Below are positions 32,699 through 40,927 of a stretch of 64,000 nt of DNA, piece after piece. The notes beneath the pieces were generated by a model. It saw nothing but the letters and a program-made list of their open reading frames with translations. It did no database searches and was not told the origin of the DNA. A program made the translations under genes and the position numbers. Location: NCBI RefSeq assembly GCF_001593005.1, contig NZ_LQZQ01000004.1, positions 1 to 64,000 on the forward strand. The letters are read 5' to 3'. How positions within the stretch are numbered: position 1 is the stretch's first letter; the number at the start of each line of letters is the position of its first letter. The DNA is from Roseivirga ehrenbergii. Lineage in GTDB: Bacteria > Bacteroidota > Bacteroidia > Cytophagales > Cyclobacteriaceae.

Positions 32699-33356
32699 CG
32701 TATATAGCAGTATTGAGGAGATTGGAGACGAGCACGTGGGTACATCTTATGAAACACCTATGGTTCCGAATGCTTTCGATATGGACGATGATTTGAAACA
32801 AGAACTCATTGAAAAAAAATTCAAGGAGATCATGGAAATCATGGGCCTTGACTTAAGTGATGATAGTCTTTCGGGTACGCCTAAACGCGTAGCCAAAATG
32901 TATATCAAAGAAATTTTTAGCGGACTAAGCCCCGCTAATAAACCTAAAGTGACGCTTTTCGAGAATAAGTATCAGTACAATGAGATGCTGGTAGAAAAGA
33001 ATATCACTTTCTATTCTAATTGTGAACACCATTTTGTGCCCATTATTGGAAAAGCGCATGTAGCCTATATTTCAAGCGGAAAAGTAATTGGTCTATCGAA
33101 GATCAACCGTATTGTGGAGTATTATGCAAAGCGTCCGCAAGTTCAAGAAAGGCTCACCGTGCAAATAGCAAACGAGCTCAAAACTTTGCTTGAAACAGAA
33201 GATGTGGCGGTAATCATCGATGCCGATCACCTTTGCGTTCAGTCAAGAGGTGTGAAAGATGTAAACAGCAGTACCGTAACAGCTCAGTTTCACGGTAAAT
33301 TCAAAGAAAATTCTACAAAGAAAGAGTTGATGAGCTACATTAACACCAAGGCTTAA
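32661..33356 (+). CDS. folE: GTP cyclohydrolase I
   Basis: Enzyme of 231 residues converting GTP to 7,8-dihydroneopterin triphosphate. Zinc and active-site motifs are NCEHHFVPIIGKAHVAYI, with the catalytic His region and the second Cys ligand in LCVQSRG. SGTPKRVAKMY near the middle is also diagnostic. It has an N-terminal extension of about 50 residues. The start at 32661 overlaps the PTPS gene; a later start is possible but the next Met lies close to the conserved core. Its stop overlaps the following SDR start (TAATG), so the operon is tightly coupled. Confidence 0.96.
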   Translation: MKQNGTLSSTPLNVYSSIEEIGDEHVGTSYETPMVPNAFDMDDDLKQELIEKKFKEIMEIMGLDLSDDSLSGTPKRVAKMYIKEIFSGLSPANKPKVTLFENKYQYNEMLVEKNITFYSNCEHHFVPIIGKAHVAYISSGKVIGLSKINRIVEYYAKRPQVQERLTVQIANELKTLLETEDVAVIIDADHLCVQSRGVKDVNSSTVTAQFHGKFKENSTKKELMSYINTKA

Positions 33357-34060
33357 TGAGTCTATCAGGTAAGAACATACTTGTAGTAGGTGCTAGTTCG
33401 GGCATTGGTAAAAGCGTTGCAGAACTGAGCTTATTAAAAAGTGCCAATGTTTTTGTGGCTGGCAGAAATGACCCAAAGATTTCAGGCGCTAATTACATTT
33501 CTTTGGATGTTAACCAAATGAGCACTGAGCTTGATGAACTTCCGGAAGTTTTACACGGAGTAGTATATGCACCAGGGTCTATCAACTTAAAGCCATTTCA
33601 TAGAATTAAGCTTGAAGACTTTCAAGCGGACATGAATATCAATCTCTTTGGCGCCATAAAAGTATTACAAGCTTGCATGGGGCGACTTAAGAAAGCCGAA
33701 GGAGCTTCGGTAATTCTATATAGCACAGTAGCGGTAAACATGGGTATGAACTTTCACTCCTCTATTGCTGCTGCAAAAGGTGCTGTAGAAGGATTGGCCA
33801 AATCACTTGCAGCAGAATGGGCTGGAATGAACATTAGGGTGAATGTGTTGGCACCTTCATTAACCGACACCCCTCTAGCAGAACGGTTATTGGCAACAGA
33901 CGACAAGAAAGAAGCTTCTAATAAAAGACATCCTATTGGTCGGTATGGGCAACCGTCTGACTTAGGTCATTTAACCACTTTACTTCTTTCAGATGAAGGA
34001 AGTTGGATAACAGGTCAAATCATTGGAGTAGATGGAGGAATGTCAACTTTAAGAACTTAA
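33356..34060 (+). CDS. SDR-family protein lacking the catalytic tyrosine, pterin operon member
   Basis: SDR-fold protein of 234 residues. The cofactor motif GASSGIG is intact, and the C-terminal GQIIGVDGG is typical. The active-site motif YxxxK reads IAAAK (in HSSIAAAKGAVEG), so Lys is kept but Tyr is replaced by Ile; Ser is present upstream in YSTVAV. The position after folE and PTPS suggests the sepiapterin/pyruvoyl-pterin reductase step, but the missing Tyr makes an unusual mechanism or a non-redox role possible. The start overlaps the folE stop by one base. Confidence 0.82.
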   Translation: MSLSGKNILVVGASSGIGKSVAELSLLKSANVFVAGRNDPKISGANYISLDVNQMSTELDELPEVLHGVVYAPGSINLKPFHRIKLEDFQADMNINLFGAIKVLQACMGRLKKAEGASVILYSTVAVNMGMNFHSSIAAAKGAVEGLAKSLAAEWAGMNIRVNVLAPSLTDTPLAERLLATDDKKEASNKRHPIGRYGQPSDLGHLTTLLLSDEGSWITGQIIGVDGGMSTLRT

Positions 34061-34687
34061 ATGCAACTTTCGTCATCAGATATTCTTAAGCTAGAGCAGC
34101 GTTTCAGAACCAACCTTATCAATTGTCTTTCGGGTTTTAAAACCCCGCATTTAATAGGTACAAGGTCTAAATTAGGCATTACTAATTTGGGTTTATTTAC
34201 TCAGGTAATGCATGTAGGGGCTAACCCTCCTTTAATGGGCGTTCTCTTTCGTCCTCATTCCGTCCCTCGTCACACTTTAGAAAACATTCTAGAAACGAAA
34301 GAATATACTATAAACCTTGTTCATAAAGCTATGATGGAACAGGCTCACTGGACTAGCGCCCGTTGGGAAAAAAGTGAGTTTGAGGCCACGGGCCTAACAG
34401 AACATTATTCAAGCAACCATTTTGCACCATTTGTAGCTGAAAGCAAAATAAAAATAGGCTTGGAGTTTAAAGAACAACACTTAATAACAGCCAATAAAAC
34501 TATTTTGGTAATCGGAGAGATTAAAGAGCTAATTATAGAAGAGGAACTCATTACATCTGATGGCTTTTTAAATATTGAAGCCGCCAACACGTTGGCCATG
34601 ACAGGCTTGGACAGCTACCATGATACCAATTCCATTAATAGGTTGGCATACGCTAAACCAGATATCCCTCCAAAAAGACTTGATTAA
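34061..34687 (+). CDS. Flavin reductase-like FMN-binding protein
   Basis: Protein of 208 residues with the flavin-reductase split-barrel pattern: SKLGITNLGLFTQVMHVGANPPLMGVLF matches in two parts the FMN-binding strand-loop, followed by HTLENILETKEYTINLV. It probably binds FMN and uses NAD(P)H. Its first base follows the SDR stop directly, so it belongs to the pterin operon. A role in reducing a pterin or recycling a cofactor is inferred from context only. Confidence 0.8.
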   Translation: MQLSSSDILKLEQRFRTNLINCLSGFKTPHLIGTRSKLGITNLGLFTQVMHVGANPPLMGVLFRPHSVPRHTLENILETKEYTINLVHKAMMEQAHWTSARWEKSEFEATGLTEHYSSNHFAPFVAESKIKIGLEFKEQHLITANKTILVIGEIKELIIEEELITSDGFLNIEAANTLAMTGLDSYHDTNSINRLAYAKPDIPPKRLD

Positions 34688-34852
34688 AAACATCACCTGC
34701 CACTTTTTTTAATTGTTGGTCTTCAAATTACCAGTTTCATTTTGAGCTTTATCCCGAATGGCATCTTTAAATTGCTTATTGAAGGCTTTAAAGCCATGTT
34801 ATGATCGCTATTCTTTAATTCACATAGTTTTTCTTTTTGTAAAGGCATCTAC

Positions 34853-34860
34853 TATCTTTG
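34853..34860 (+). promoter_or_regulatory. Putative -7 promoter element of hppA
   Basis: TATCTTTG followed by CACG matches TAnnTTTG, 29 bases before the hppA start. The -33 TTG candidates are at poor spacing. Confidence 0.5.
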
Positions 34861-34889
34861 CACGTCTTTTATAAAACTGATAATTAAAA

Positions 34890-37133
34890 ATGTCAAATCT
34901 GATTTATTTAGTCCCAATTCTCGGGCTAGTCGGCTTGTTAGTAATGATCGTTAAATCGAACTGGGTAAACAAGCAAGATGCAGGGGATGAAAAAATGCAA
35001 AACCTTGCCAAGTACATCCGCGAAGGAGCTTTGGCTTTCCTCAGCGCTGAGTACAGAGTACTCGCCATATTTGTAGTGGTTGCAGGTATACTTTTAGGAG
35101 TAATCTCTACCTTGGTTGAAACCACACACTACTTCATAATTTTTGCTTTTATCATTGGTGCATTTTTCTCTGCATTGGCCGGAAACATCGGTATGAGAAT
35201 CGCAACTGCTGCCAATGTAAGAACTACCCAAGCTGCTAGAACCAGTTTAGGTCAAGCCTTAAAAGTTGCCTTTACTGGCGGAACTGTAATGGGACTTGGT
35301 GTTGCTGGTTTAGCCGTATTTGGACTAAGTATGCTCTTCATTCTATTGTTTGCTTTCTTTATGGATAGCGACATGGCGAATGGCGGTGTGTATCAAATGA
35401 CAATCGTATTAGAAGCCCTTGCTGGTTTCTCTTTAGGGGCTGAGTCAATTGCCCTTTTCGCTCGTGTAGGCGGTGGTATCTACACTAAAGCAGCCGATGT
35501 TGGTGCTGACCTTGTAGGTAAAGTAGAGGCAGGTATTCCTGAAGATGATCCAAGAAACCCTGCTACTATTGCTGACAACGTAGGTGATAACGTAGGTGAT
35601 GTAGCCGGTATGGGTGCCGATCTTTTTGGTTCTTATGTGGCTACAGTATTGGCTTCAATGGTGTTGGGTAACTACATCATTAGAGATATGGGTGGATCAG
35701 TTGATGACCAATTCAGTGGTATCGGTCCAATCTTGCTCCCATTGGTAATTGCAGGTGCCGGAATCATCTTCTCGTTGATCGGTACTATGTTTATCAAAAT
35801 CAAAAATAACAACGCTAAAGAAGCAGAAGTTCAGGCCGCTTTGAACCGTGGTAACTGGATTTCAATCATATTAACTGCTATCGGTTGTTATTTCCTTATC
35901 GACCTTCTTTTGCCTGAAACTATGCAAATGAAGTTCTTTGGCGAAGGTATTTTAGAAATTACTTCTATCCGTGTATTCGGAGCTGTATTGGTAGGTTTAG
36001 TAGTTGGTGGTTTAATTTCTTACCTAACTGAATTCTACACTGCTATTGGTAAAAAACCTGTAATGAGCATTATTCAAAACTCATCTACTGGTGCTGCTAC
36101 AAACATTATTGCAGGTTTATCTGTAGGTATGAAATCTACTTTCGGACCAATTATTCTTTTTGCTGGTGCCATTTGGGGTGCTTACGAATTGGCTGGTTTC
36201 TACGGTGTAGGTATTGCTGCTTCTGCGATGATGGCAACTACTGCAATGCAATTGGCCATTGACGCTTTCGGTCCTATTGCAGATAATGCAGGTGGTATTG
36301 CCGAAATGAGCGAACTTCCTTCAGAAGTACGTGAAAAAACAGATATTTTAGATTCAGTAGGAAATACAACTGCTGCTATCGGAAAAGGGTTTGCCATTGC
36401 TTCTGCAGCATTAACAGCTCTAGCACTTTTTGCTGCCTACGTTACTTTTACTGGTATTGATGGTATCAATATTTTCAAAGCCGATGTATTAGCTGCTTTG
36501 TTTATTGGAGGTATGATTCCAGTAATTTTCTCTGCTTTAGCCATGGAATCTGTAGGTAAAGCTGCCATGGAAATGGTAAAAGAAGTAAGAAGACAATTCA
36601 GAGAAATTCCAGGTATTATGGAAGGCACAGCCACTCCTGAGTATGGCAAGTGTGTTGAAATTTCTACCAAAGCCGCCATTAGAGAAATGATGTTGCCAGG
36701 AGCTATTACAATCATTTTCCCTATTCTTGTAGGGTTTATCATGGGGCCAGAAGCACTAGGAGCTTATATGGCAGGTGTTGCAGTATCAGGAGTACTTTGG
36801 GCGATTTTCCAAAACAACGCTGGTGGTGCTTGGGACAACGCCAAGAAATCTTTCGAAGCTGGTGTTATGATTGATGGAGAAATGACTTACAAAGGTTCTG
36901 ACGCTCACAAAGCTGCTGTAACTGGAGATACTGTTGGAGATCCATTCAAAGATACTTCTGGTCCATCAATGAACATTTTGATTAAGCTTACTTGTTTGGT
37001 TGGTTTGGTGATTGCCCCTCTATTGGGTGCTGGTCATTCAGAGTCTGCTGACGACACTAAAGCTGAAGTAAAAGAAATCATTATCGAAGCCCCAGCAGTA
37101 GAAATTACTGAAGTAGTGACTGAGTTAAACTAA
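34890..37133 (+). CDS. hppA: Membrane-bound ion-translocating pyrophosphatase
   Basis: Polytopic membrane protein of 747 residues, about 16 helices, that couples pyrophosphate hydrolysis to H+ (or Na+) export. The catalytic loop [20 protein letters not shown] and the following [14 protein letters not shown] carry the Mg-PPi-binding Asp residues; a second Asp cluster is in [12 protein letters not shown] and a third in [15 protein letters not shown]. The segment NTTAAIGKG has Ala where K+-independent enzymes have Lys, so the enzyme is predicted K+-dependent. Whether it pumps H+ or Na+ cannot be decided by eye. The acidic tail of about 25 residues is unusual. A strong terminator follows. Confidence 0.97.
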   Translation: MSNLIYLVPILGLVGLLVMIVKSNWVNKQDAGDEKMQNLAKYIREGALAFLSAEYRVLAIFVVVAGILLGVISTLVETTHYFIIFAFIIGAFFSALAGNIGMRIATAANVRTTQAARTSLGQALKVAFTGGTVMGLGVAGLAVFGLSMLFILLFAFFMDSDMANGGVYQMTIVLEALAGFSLGAESIALFARVGGGIYTKAADVGADLVGKVEAGIPEDDPRNPATIADNVGDNVGDVAGMGADLFGSYVATVLASMVLGNYIIRDMGGSVDDQFSGIGPILLPLVIAGAGIIFSLIGTMFIKIKNNNAKEAEVQAALNRGNWISIILTAIGCYFLIDLLLPETMQMKFFGEGILEITSIRVFGAVLVGLVVGGLISYLTEFYTAIGKKPVMSIIQNSSTGAATNIIAGLSVGMKSTFGPIILFAGAIWGAYELAGFYGVGIAASAMMATTAMQLAIDAFGPIADNAGGIAEMSELPSEVREKTDILDSVGNTTAAIGKGFAIASAALTALALFAAYVTFTGIDGINIFKADVLAALFIGGMIPVIFSALAMESVGKAAMEMVKEVRRQFREIPGIMEGTATPEYGKCVEISTKAAIREMMLPGAITIIFPILVGFIMGPEALGAYMAGVAVSGVLWAIFQNNAGGAWDNAKKSFEAGVMIDGEMTYKGSDAHKAAVTGDTVGDPFKDTSGPSMNILIKLTCLVGLVIAPLLGAGHSESADDTKAEVKEIIIEAPAVEITEVVTELN

Positions 37134-37155
37134 AACTCAACAAAACATAAAATTG

Positions 37156-37185
37156 AAAGGCTACCCGAAACGGTAGCCTTTTTTT
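37156..37185 (+). terminator. Intrinsic terminator of hppA
   Basis: AAAGGCTACC (37156-37165) pairs with GGTAGCCTTT (37172-37181), loop CGAAAC, followed by a T run. Confidence 0.92.
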
Positions 37186-37290
37186 GTAGGCTGGTTCTTA
37201 GCCTGTATTCAATAACTACCTACCCATTAACTTCTATGAAATTATTATCCCCTCATTTTGTAAAATCAGTCTGTTCCTCATTTCTTTAGT

Positions 37291-37298
37291 TACTTTTG
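37291..37298 (+). promoter_or_regulatory. Putative -7 promoter element of uup
   Basis: TACTTTTG matches TAnnTTTG and lies 25 bases before the uup start, after the hppA terminator. Confidence 0.5.
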
Positions 37299-37322
37299 CC
37301 CCACTAAGAATTCCATTCAAGA

Positions 37323-39191
37323 ATGAACTACCTTTCGTTAGAAAATATCACCAAGACATTTGGTGACAGAAAAATACTCGATGCCATTTCCATTGGTGTC
37401 GACCAAGGCCAAAAGATTGCCCTCGTAGGCGTTAACGGCTCAGGGAAATCTACCCTGCTTAAAATCATCACTGGGGTTGAAAAACAAGATGCCGGAGATG
37501 TGGTATTCCGAAACGACATTGTGGTGCGCTCATTGGTACAAAACCCAAAGTTCGAAACCAACCAAACCGTACTTGATGCTGTGTTCGATAGCGATGACGA
37601 AGCCCTTAGGCTTTTAAGTCGTTACCAGAAAGTAATGATGCAAGCCGAACGTAGCGACTACGATGATAAAGAAATGCAAACTGTTATCGAGCGAATTGAT
37701 GCCTTGAATGCTTGGGATCAAGAAAGCCAGGTAAAACAGGTTTTAGGTAAACTTGGTTTGAAAGATTTGGAAGCCGATGTGAGCAAACTATCGGGTGGTC
37801 AACAGAAAAGAGTGGCCATGGCGCAAGTGCTTATTCAAAGACCTGACTTACTGATTTTGGATGAGCCCACCAACCACTTGGACATTGACAGTATTGAATG
37901 GTTAGAGGGTTATTTGAGCCAAGCCAACATGGCTTTGATTCTAGTAACTCACGATAGGTATTTCTTAGAAAAAGTAACCAACGAAATTGTAGAATTAGAC
38001 CACGGAAAGTTATATCGGTATAAAGGCGATTATGGCCATTTCTTAGAAAAGAAAGCAGAACGCCATGAATCTGAAGCTTCCTCTATAGAAAAAGCGCAGA
38101 ACCTTTACAGAAAAGAGCTGGATTGGATTAGAAGGCAACCAAAAGCCAGAGGTACAAAAGCCAAATACAGGGTTGATGCCTTTGAAGAAACCAAATCAAA
38201 AGCCTTCTCTGGTGCTAAAACTACTGGAATGGAACTAGGCGCCACAGCTTCACGCCAAGGTAAAAAAGTGCTGGAAATTGAAAAGATCAGCCACGGTTTT
38301 GGCGACAAAAAACTGATCAACAATTTTTCTTACGTTTTTCCAAGAAAGGACCGTGTAGGAATTGTTGGAGCAAATGGAAGTGGAAAAACAACTTTCCTTC
38401 GTTTACTTGTAGGCGATTTAGAAGCCAATGAAGGGTTGATTGATTTAGGCCAAACCACTAAAATTGGCTACTACCGTCAGCAAGAATTAAGGTTTAACGA
38501 TGCTCAAACCGTCATTGAGTTCGCCAAAGAAATTGCCGAGTTTGTGGAATATGGAAAAGGACAAAGTATTCCTGTTTCTCAATTCTTGACCCGATTCCTC
38601 TTTCCGCCAGAAGTGCAATACAAGCCTATTGGCAAATTGAGTGGCGGAGAAAAGCGTAGGCTTCAGTTGCTTAAAATCTTAATCAAAAGTCCGAATTTCT
38701 TAATTCTGGATGAACCGACCAATGATCTTGATTTGATTACGCTAAACACGCTAGAAAACTTCCTTGAGAATTTTGAAGGTTGTTTGGTGCTTGTTTCTCA
38801 CGACAGGTATTTTGTTGACAAATTAGTCGATCACCTTTTCGTTTTTGATGGCCAAGGTGATATCAGAGATTATAACGGAAATTACACCGATTGGCGTTTA
38901 GAGGAAGTGGCAGCCAAAGAAGCTCCAAAGCCAAAAGTTATTGAGAAGCCCGCAGCACCAGCTCCTAAAAAAGAACAGCGAAAAATATCGTATAAGGAAA
39001 AGCTAGAATTCGATACGTTAGAAAAAGAAATGGCTCAATTAGAAGCACAAAAAGCCGTTCTGAATGAAAAAATAATAGGCGGTTCTACTAATCATGAAGA
39101 ATTAACTGCTTGGGCAACGGAACTAGAAAGAATAAATAACGATTTAGAAGAGAAGGAAATGCGCTGGCTTGAGCTTTCCGAATACATGTAA
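37323..39191 (+). CDS. uup: ABC-F family ATPase, Uup-like
   Basis: Soluble protein of 622 residues with two ABC domains and no membrane segment. Walker A sites are GVNGSGKST and GANGSGKTT; signature motifs are LSGGQQKR and LSGGEKRR; Walker B sites are LLILDEPTNH and FLILDEPTND. The linker between domains carries the basic RRQPKARGTKAKYR stretch of ABC-F proteins, and the C-terminus after a Pro/Lys linker is a coiled coil (about 560-620), as in Uup. ABC-F proteins act on the ribosome; Uup is also linked to transposon excision. The cyclase gene follows after eight bases. Confidence 0.93.
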   Translation: MNYLSLENITKTFGDRKILDAISIGVDQGQKIALVGVNGSGKSTLLKIITGVEKQDAGDVVFRNDIVVRSLVQNPKFETNQTVLDAVFDSDDEALRLLSRYQKVMMQAERSDYDDKEMQTVIERIDALNAWDQESQVKQVLGKLGLKDLEADVSKLSGGQQKRVAMAQVLIQRPDLLILDEPTNHLDIDSIEWLEGYLSQANMALILVTHDRYFLEKVTNEIVELDHGKLYRYKGDYGHFLEKKAERHESEASSIEKAQNLYRKELDWIRRQPKARGTKAKYRVDAFEETKSKAFSGAKTTGMELGATASRQGKKVLEIEKISHGFGDKKLINNFSYVFPRKDRVGIVGANGSGKTTFLRLLVGDLEANEGLIDLGQTTKIGYYRQQELRFNDAQTVIEFAKEIAEFVEYGKGQSIPVSQFLTRFLFPPEVQYKPIGKLSGGEKRRLQLLKILIKSPNFLILDEPTNDLDLITLNTLENFLENFEGCLVLVSHDRYFVDKLVDHLFVFDGQGDIRDYNGNYTDWRLEEVAAKEAPKPKVIEKPAAPAPKKEQRKISYKEKLEFDTLEKEMAQLEAQKAVLNEKIIGGSTNHEELTAWATELERINNDLEEKEMRWLELSEYM

Positions 39192-39199
39192 TCTTATTT

Positions 39200-40126
39200 A
39201 TGGCTGAACTAATTCTTAATTCTGATAATCTAACGGTTGATTGTGAACATGGTGAAACAATTTTAGAAGCTTCACTTAAGAAAGGCATTAACCATGCTCA
39301 TGCCTGCGGTGGCAATGCCAAATGCTCTACCTGTAGAGTTTATATTGACAAAGGCCTGGAAAATGTAAGCCCTAGAAATGAGAAAGAGAAACAACTAGCG
39401 GATTCACTCAAATTAGGCCCAGAAATCCGATTGGCATGCCAAACTACTGTATGCGGACCGGTAGAAGCAAGAAGACTAGTTCTAGACAAAATTGATGAAA
39501 AGATCATTTTAAGTTCAGGCAATCCTATTGCACCTCGAAGCTTGGGCGAAGTAATTGATGCCTCTGTACTATTTGTAGACATTGCAGACTACACTGCTTT
39601 TAGCGAACGTACACCCGCCTATGATGTAGTTCATGTGCTCAACCGCTATTTCTACATTGCCGGCAATATTATTAAAAAAAATAACGGCAGAATATTAGAC
39701 TACTATGGAGATGGTTTCTTGGCCATTTTCGGTTTAGATCATCAACCCGGCCATGCAAAAAATGCAATCAATGCGGGTTTCGAACTTCAAAAAGCCATTA
39801 AAAAATTCGATACTGAAGTACACGATTTAGTCAATTCATCATTCAAAATTCGCTTAGGTGCACATACGGGCAAAGTGATTTGGGGCACGATTGGCATAGA
39901 AGGCATGCAGAAAGAAGCGGCCATTGGTGACACTGTAAATTTTGCATCACGCATTGAACAAGCGAATAAAACGCTCAATACGGATTTCCTCATTTCCGAA
40001 GCGCTATTTAAAAAATTTGAGACCTGCTGTGTAGTAAACGGTGAATATGAAATTGAAGTAAAAGGCAAGAAAGGAAGCCATAAAGTCTATTCTTTAGAGT
40101 ATGTAAATCCGACAGTTTTGGTGTAG
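39200..40126 (+). CDS. [2Fe-2S] ferredoxin domain fused to class III nucleotidyl cyclase
   Basis: Protein of 308 residues. Residues 1-95 are a plant/adrenodoxin-type ferredoxin with cluster ligands Cys36, Cys42, Cys45 and Cys80. Residues 118-300 are a class III cyclase domain: metal-binding Asp127 (VLFVDIADYTAF) and Asp171 (YYGDGFLAIFG), and transition-state Asn247 and Arg251 (VNFASR). The purine-selecting positions are unusual: Asp167 stands where adenylate cyclases have Lys, and Ala240 where they have Asp or Thr. It has no membrane segment. A redox-controlled cyclase is the obvious model; the nucleotide product is uncertain. It sits eight bases after uup, with which it is probably co-transcribed. 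Confidence 0.9.
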   Translation: MAELILNSDNLTVDCEHGETILEASLKKGINHAHACGGNAKCSTCRVYIDKGLENVSPRNEKEKQLADSLKLGPEIRLACQTTVCGPVEARRLVLDKIDEKIILSSGNPIAPRSLGEVIDASVLFVDIADYTAFSERTPAYDVVHVLNRYFYIAGNIIKKNNGRILDYYGDGFLAIFGLDHQPGHAKNAINAGFELQKAIKKFDTEVHDLVNSSFKIRLGAHTGKVIWGTIGIEGMQKEAAIGDTVNFASRIEQANKTLNTDFLISEALFKKFETCCVVNGEYEIEVKGKKGSHKVYSLEYVNPTVLV

Positions 40127-40157
40127 CCGCAAATACAATAAGTTTGTATTTTTGAAT

Positions 40158-40388
40158 ATGAGCACTACGGCATGGATTCTTATTTGCGTTCTGATTATGG
40201 TGGTTTACACCATTAGTTTTCTTCAATTTTTAAAACAGCGATCAGCCCGTAAAAGCAATCAATCTAGGGTATTTCAACTTCCTTTATTCACAGCTTTTTT
40301 AATAGGCCCACTCCTATTCTTTATCATAAACAGAAATCAACGTAAAGACAGAAGACAATTCATGAAAGACATGGATCGGTATTCTTAA
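40158..40388 (+). CDS. Small two-helix membrane protein, unknown
   Basis: Predicted protein of 76 residues with two hydrophobic segments (about 5-25 and 45-60) separated by a basic loop (KQRSARKSNQSR), then a basic tail (RNQRKDRRQFMKDMDRYS). The frame has a TTG two codons earlier; the ATG at 40158 was preferred. It lies 31 bases after the cyclase, same strand. Function unknown. Confidence 0.65.
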   Translation: MSTTAWILICVLIMVVYTISFLQFLKQRSARKSNQSRVFQLPLFTAFLIGPLLFFIINRNQRKDRRQFMKDMDRYS

Positions 40389-40420
40389 TTTGAGATAATC
40401 AATCAGAATTTCCAACTCGG

Positions 40421-40882
40421 ATGAACCCACTAGAAAACTTACAAAAACTCAAGCTTAGGCTTCCAGAGGTTTCTACTCCTGGCGGTAACTATGTATCGGT
40501 TAATATCCGAGCAAATATTGCCTATGTGGCCATACAGTTTCCAATTCTAAATGAAGAGTATCTATATCAAGGGCGGTTAGGAGATGAACTCAGCACGGAA
40601 GATGGTTATCATGCTATGGAATTATGCACCCTGAATGTCTTGGCTCAGATCAATAGCAAAGTTGGCTTCGATAGGTTAGTGGGTTTAAACCATATAGACA
40701 TTTACTTTCAAGCGGGTAATCAGTGGGATGAATCCCCCAAAGTTGCGAATGGAGCATCTGATCTCTTTGTCAAAATTTTAGAAGAAAAAGGCACCCATAG
40801 TCGAGCTATTTTTGGTGTTCAATCACTCCCCAGAAACTTCAGTGTGGGCTTAACTGCGAGTTTCACAATCACTGAACCATAA
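40421..40882 (+). CDS. RidA/YjgF-family protein
   Basis: Protein of 153 residues. GRLGDELSTEDGYHAMELC and a following LNVLAQINSKVGFDRLVG, then NGASDLFVKILEEKGTHSR and SLPRNFSVGL, match the longer YjgF-like subgroup (chorismate-mutase-like fold, COG0251). Family members often deaminate reactive enamine/imine intermediates, but this longer subgroup is poorly characterised. It is followed directly by a terminator. Confidence 0.82.
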   Translation: MNPLENLQKLKLRLPEVSTPGGNYVSVNIRANIAYVAIQFPILNEEYLYQGRLGDELSTEDGYHAMELCTLNVLAQINSKVGFDRLVGLNHIDIYFQAGNQWDESPKVANGASDLFVKILEEKGTHSRAIFGVQSLPRNFSVGLTASFTITEP

Positions 40883-40907
40883 AAAAAGCGGCCTAAAGCC
40901 GCTTTTT
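40883..40907. terminator. Bidirectional terminator between RidA-like and M28 genes
   Basis: AAAAAGCGGC (40883-40892) pairs with GCCGCTTTTT (40898-40907) around CTAAA. The symmetrical A/T flanks fit two convergent genes. Confidence 0.9.
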
Positions 40908-40927
40908 AATCTAATCTATAATGTTTT

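Noticed and set aside
34784..34795. A terminator (GGCTTTAAAGCC) after the flavin reductase gene
   Set aside because: The palindrome is short and is not followed by a T run.
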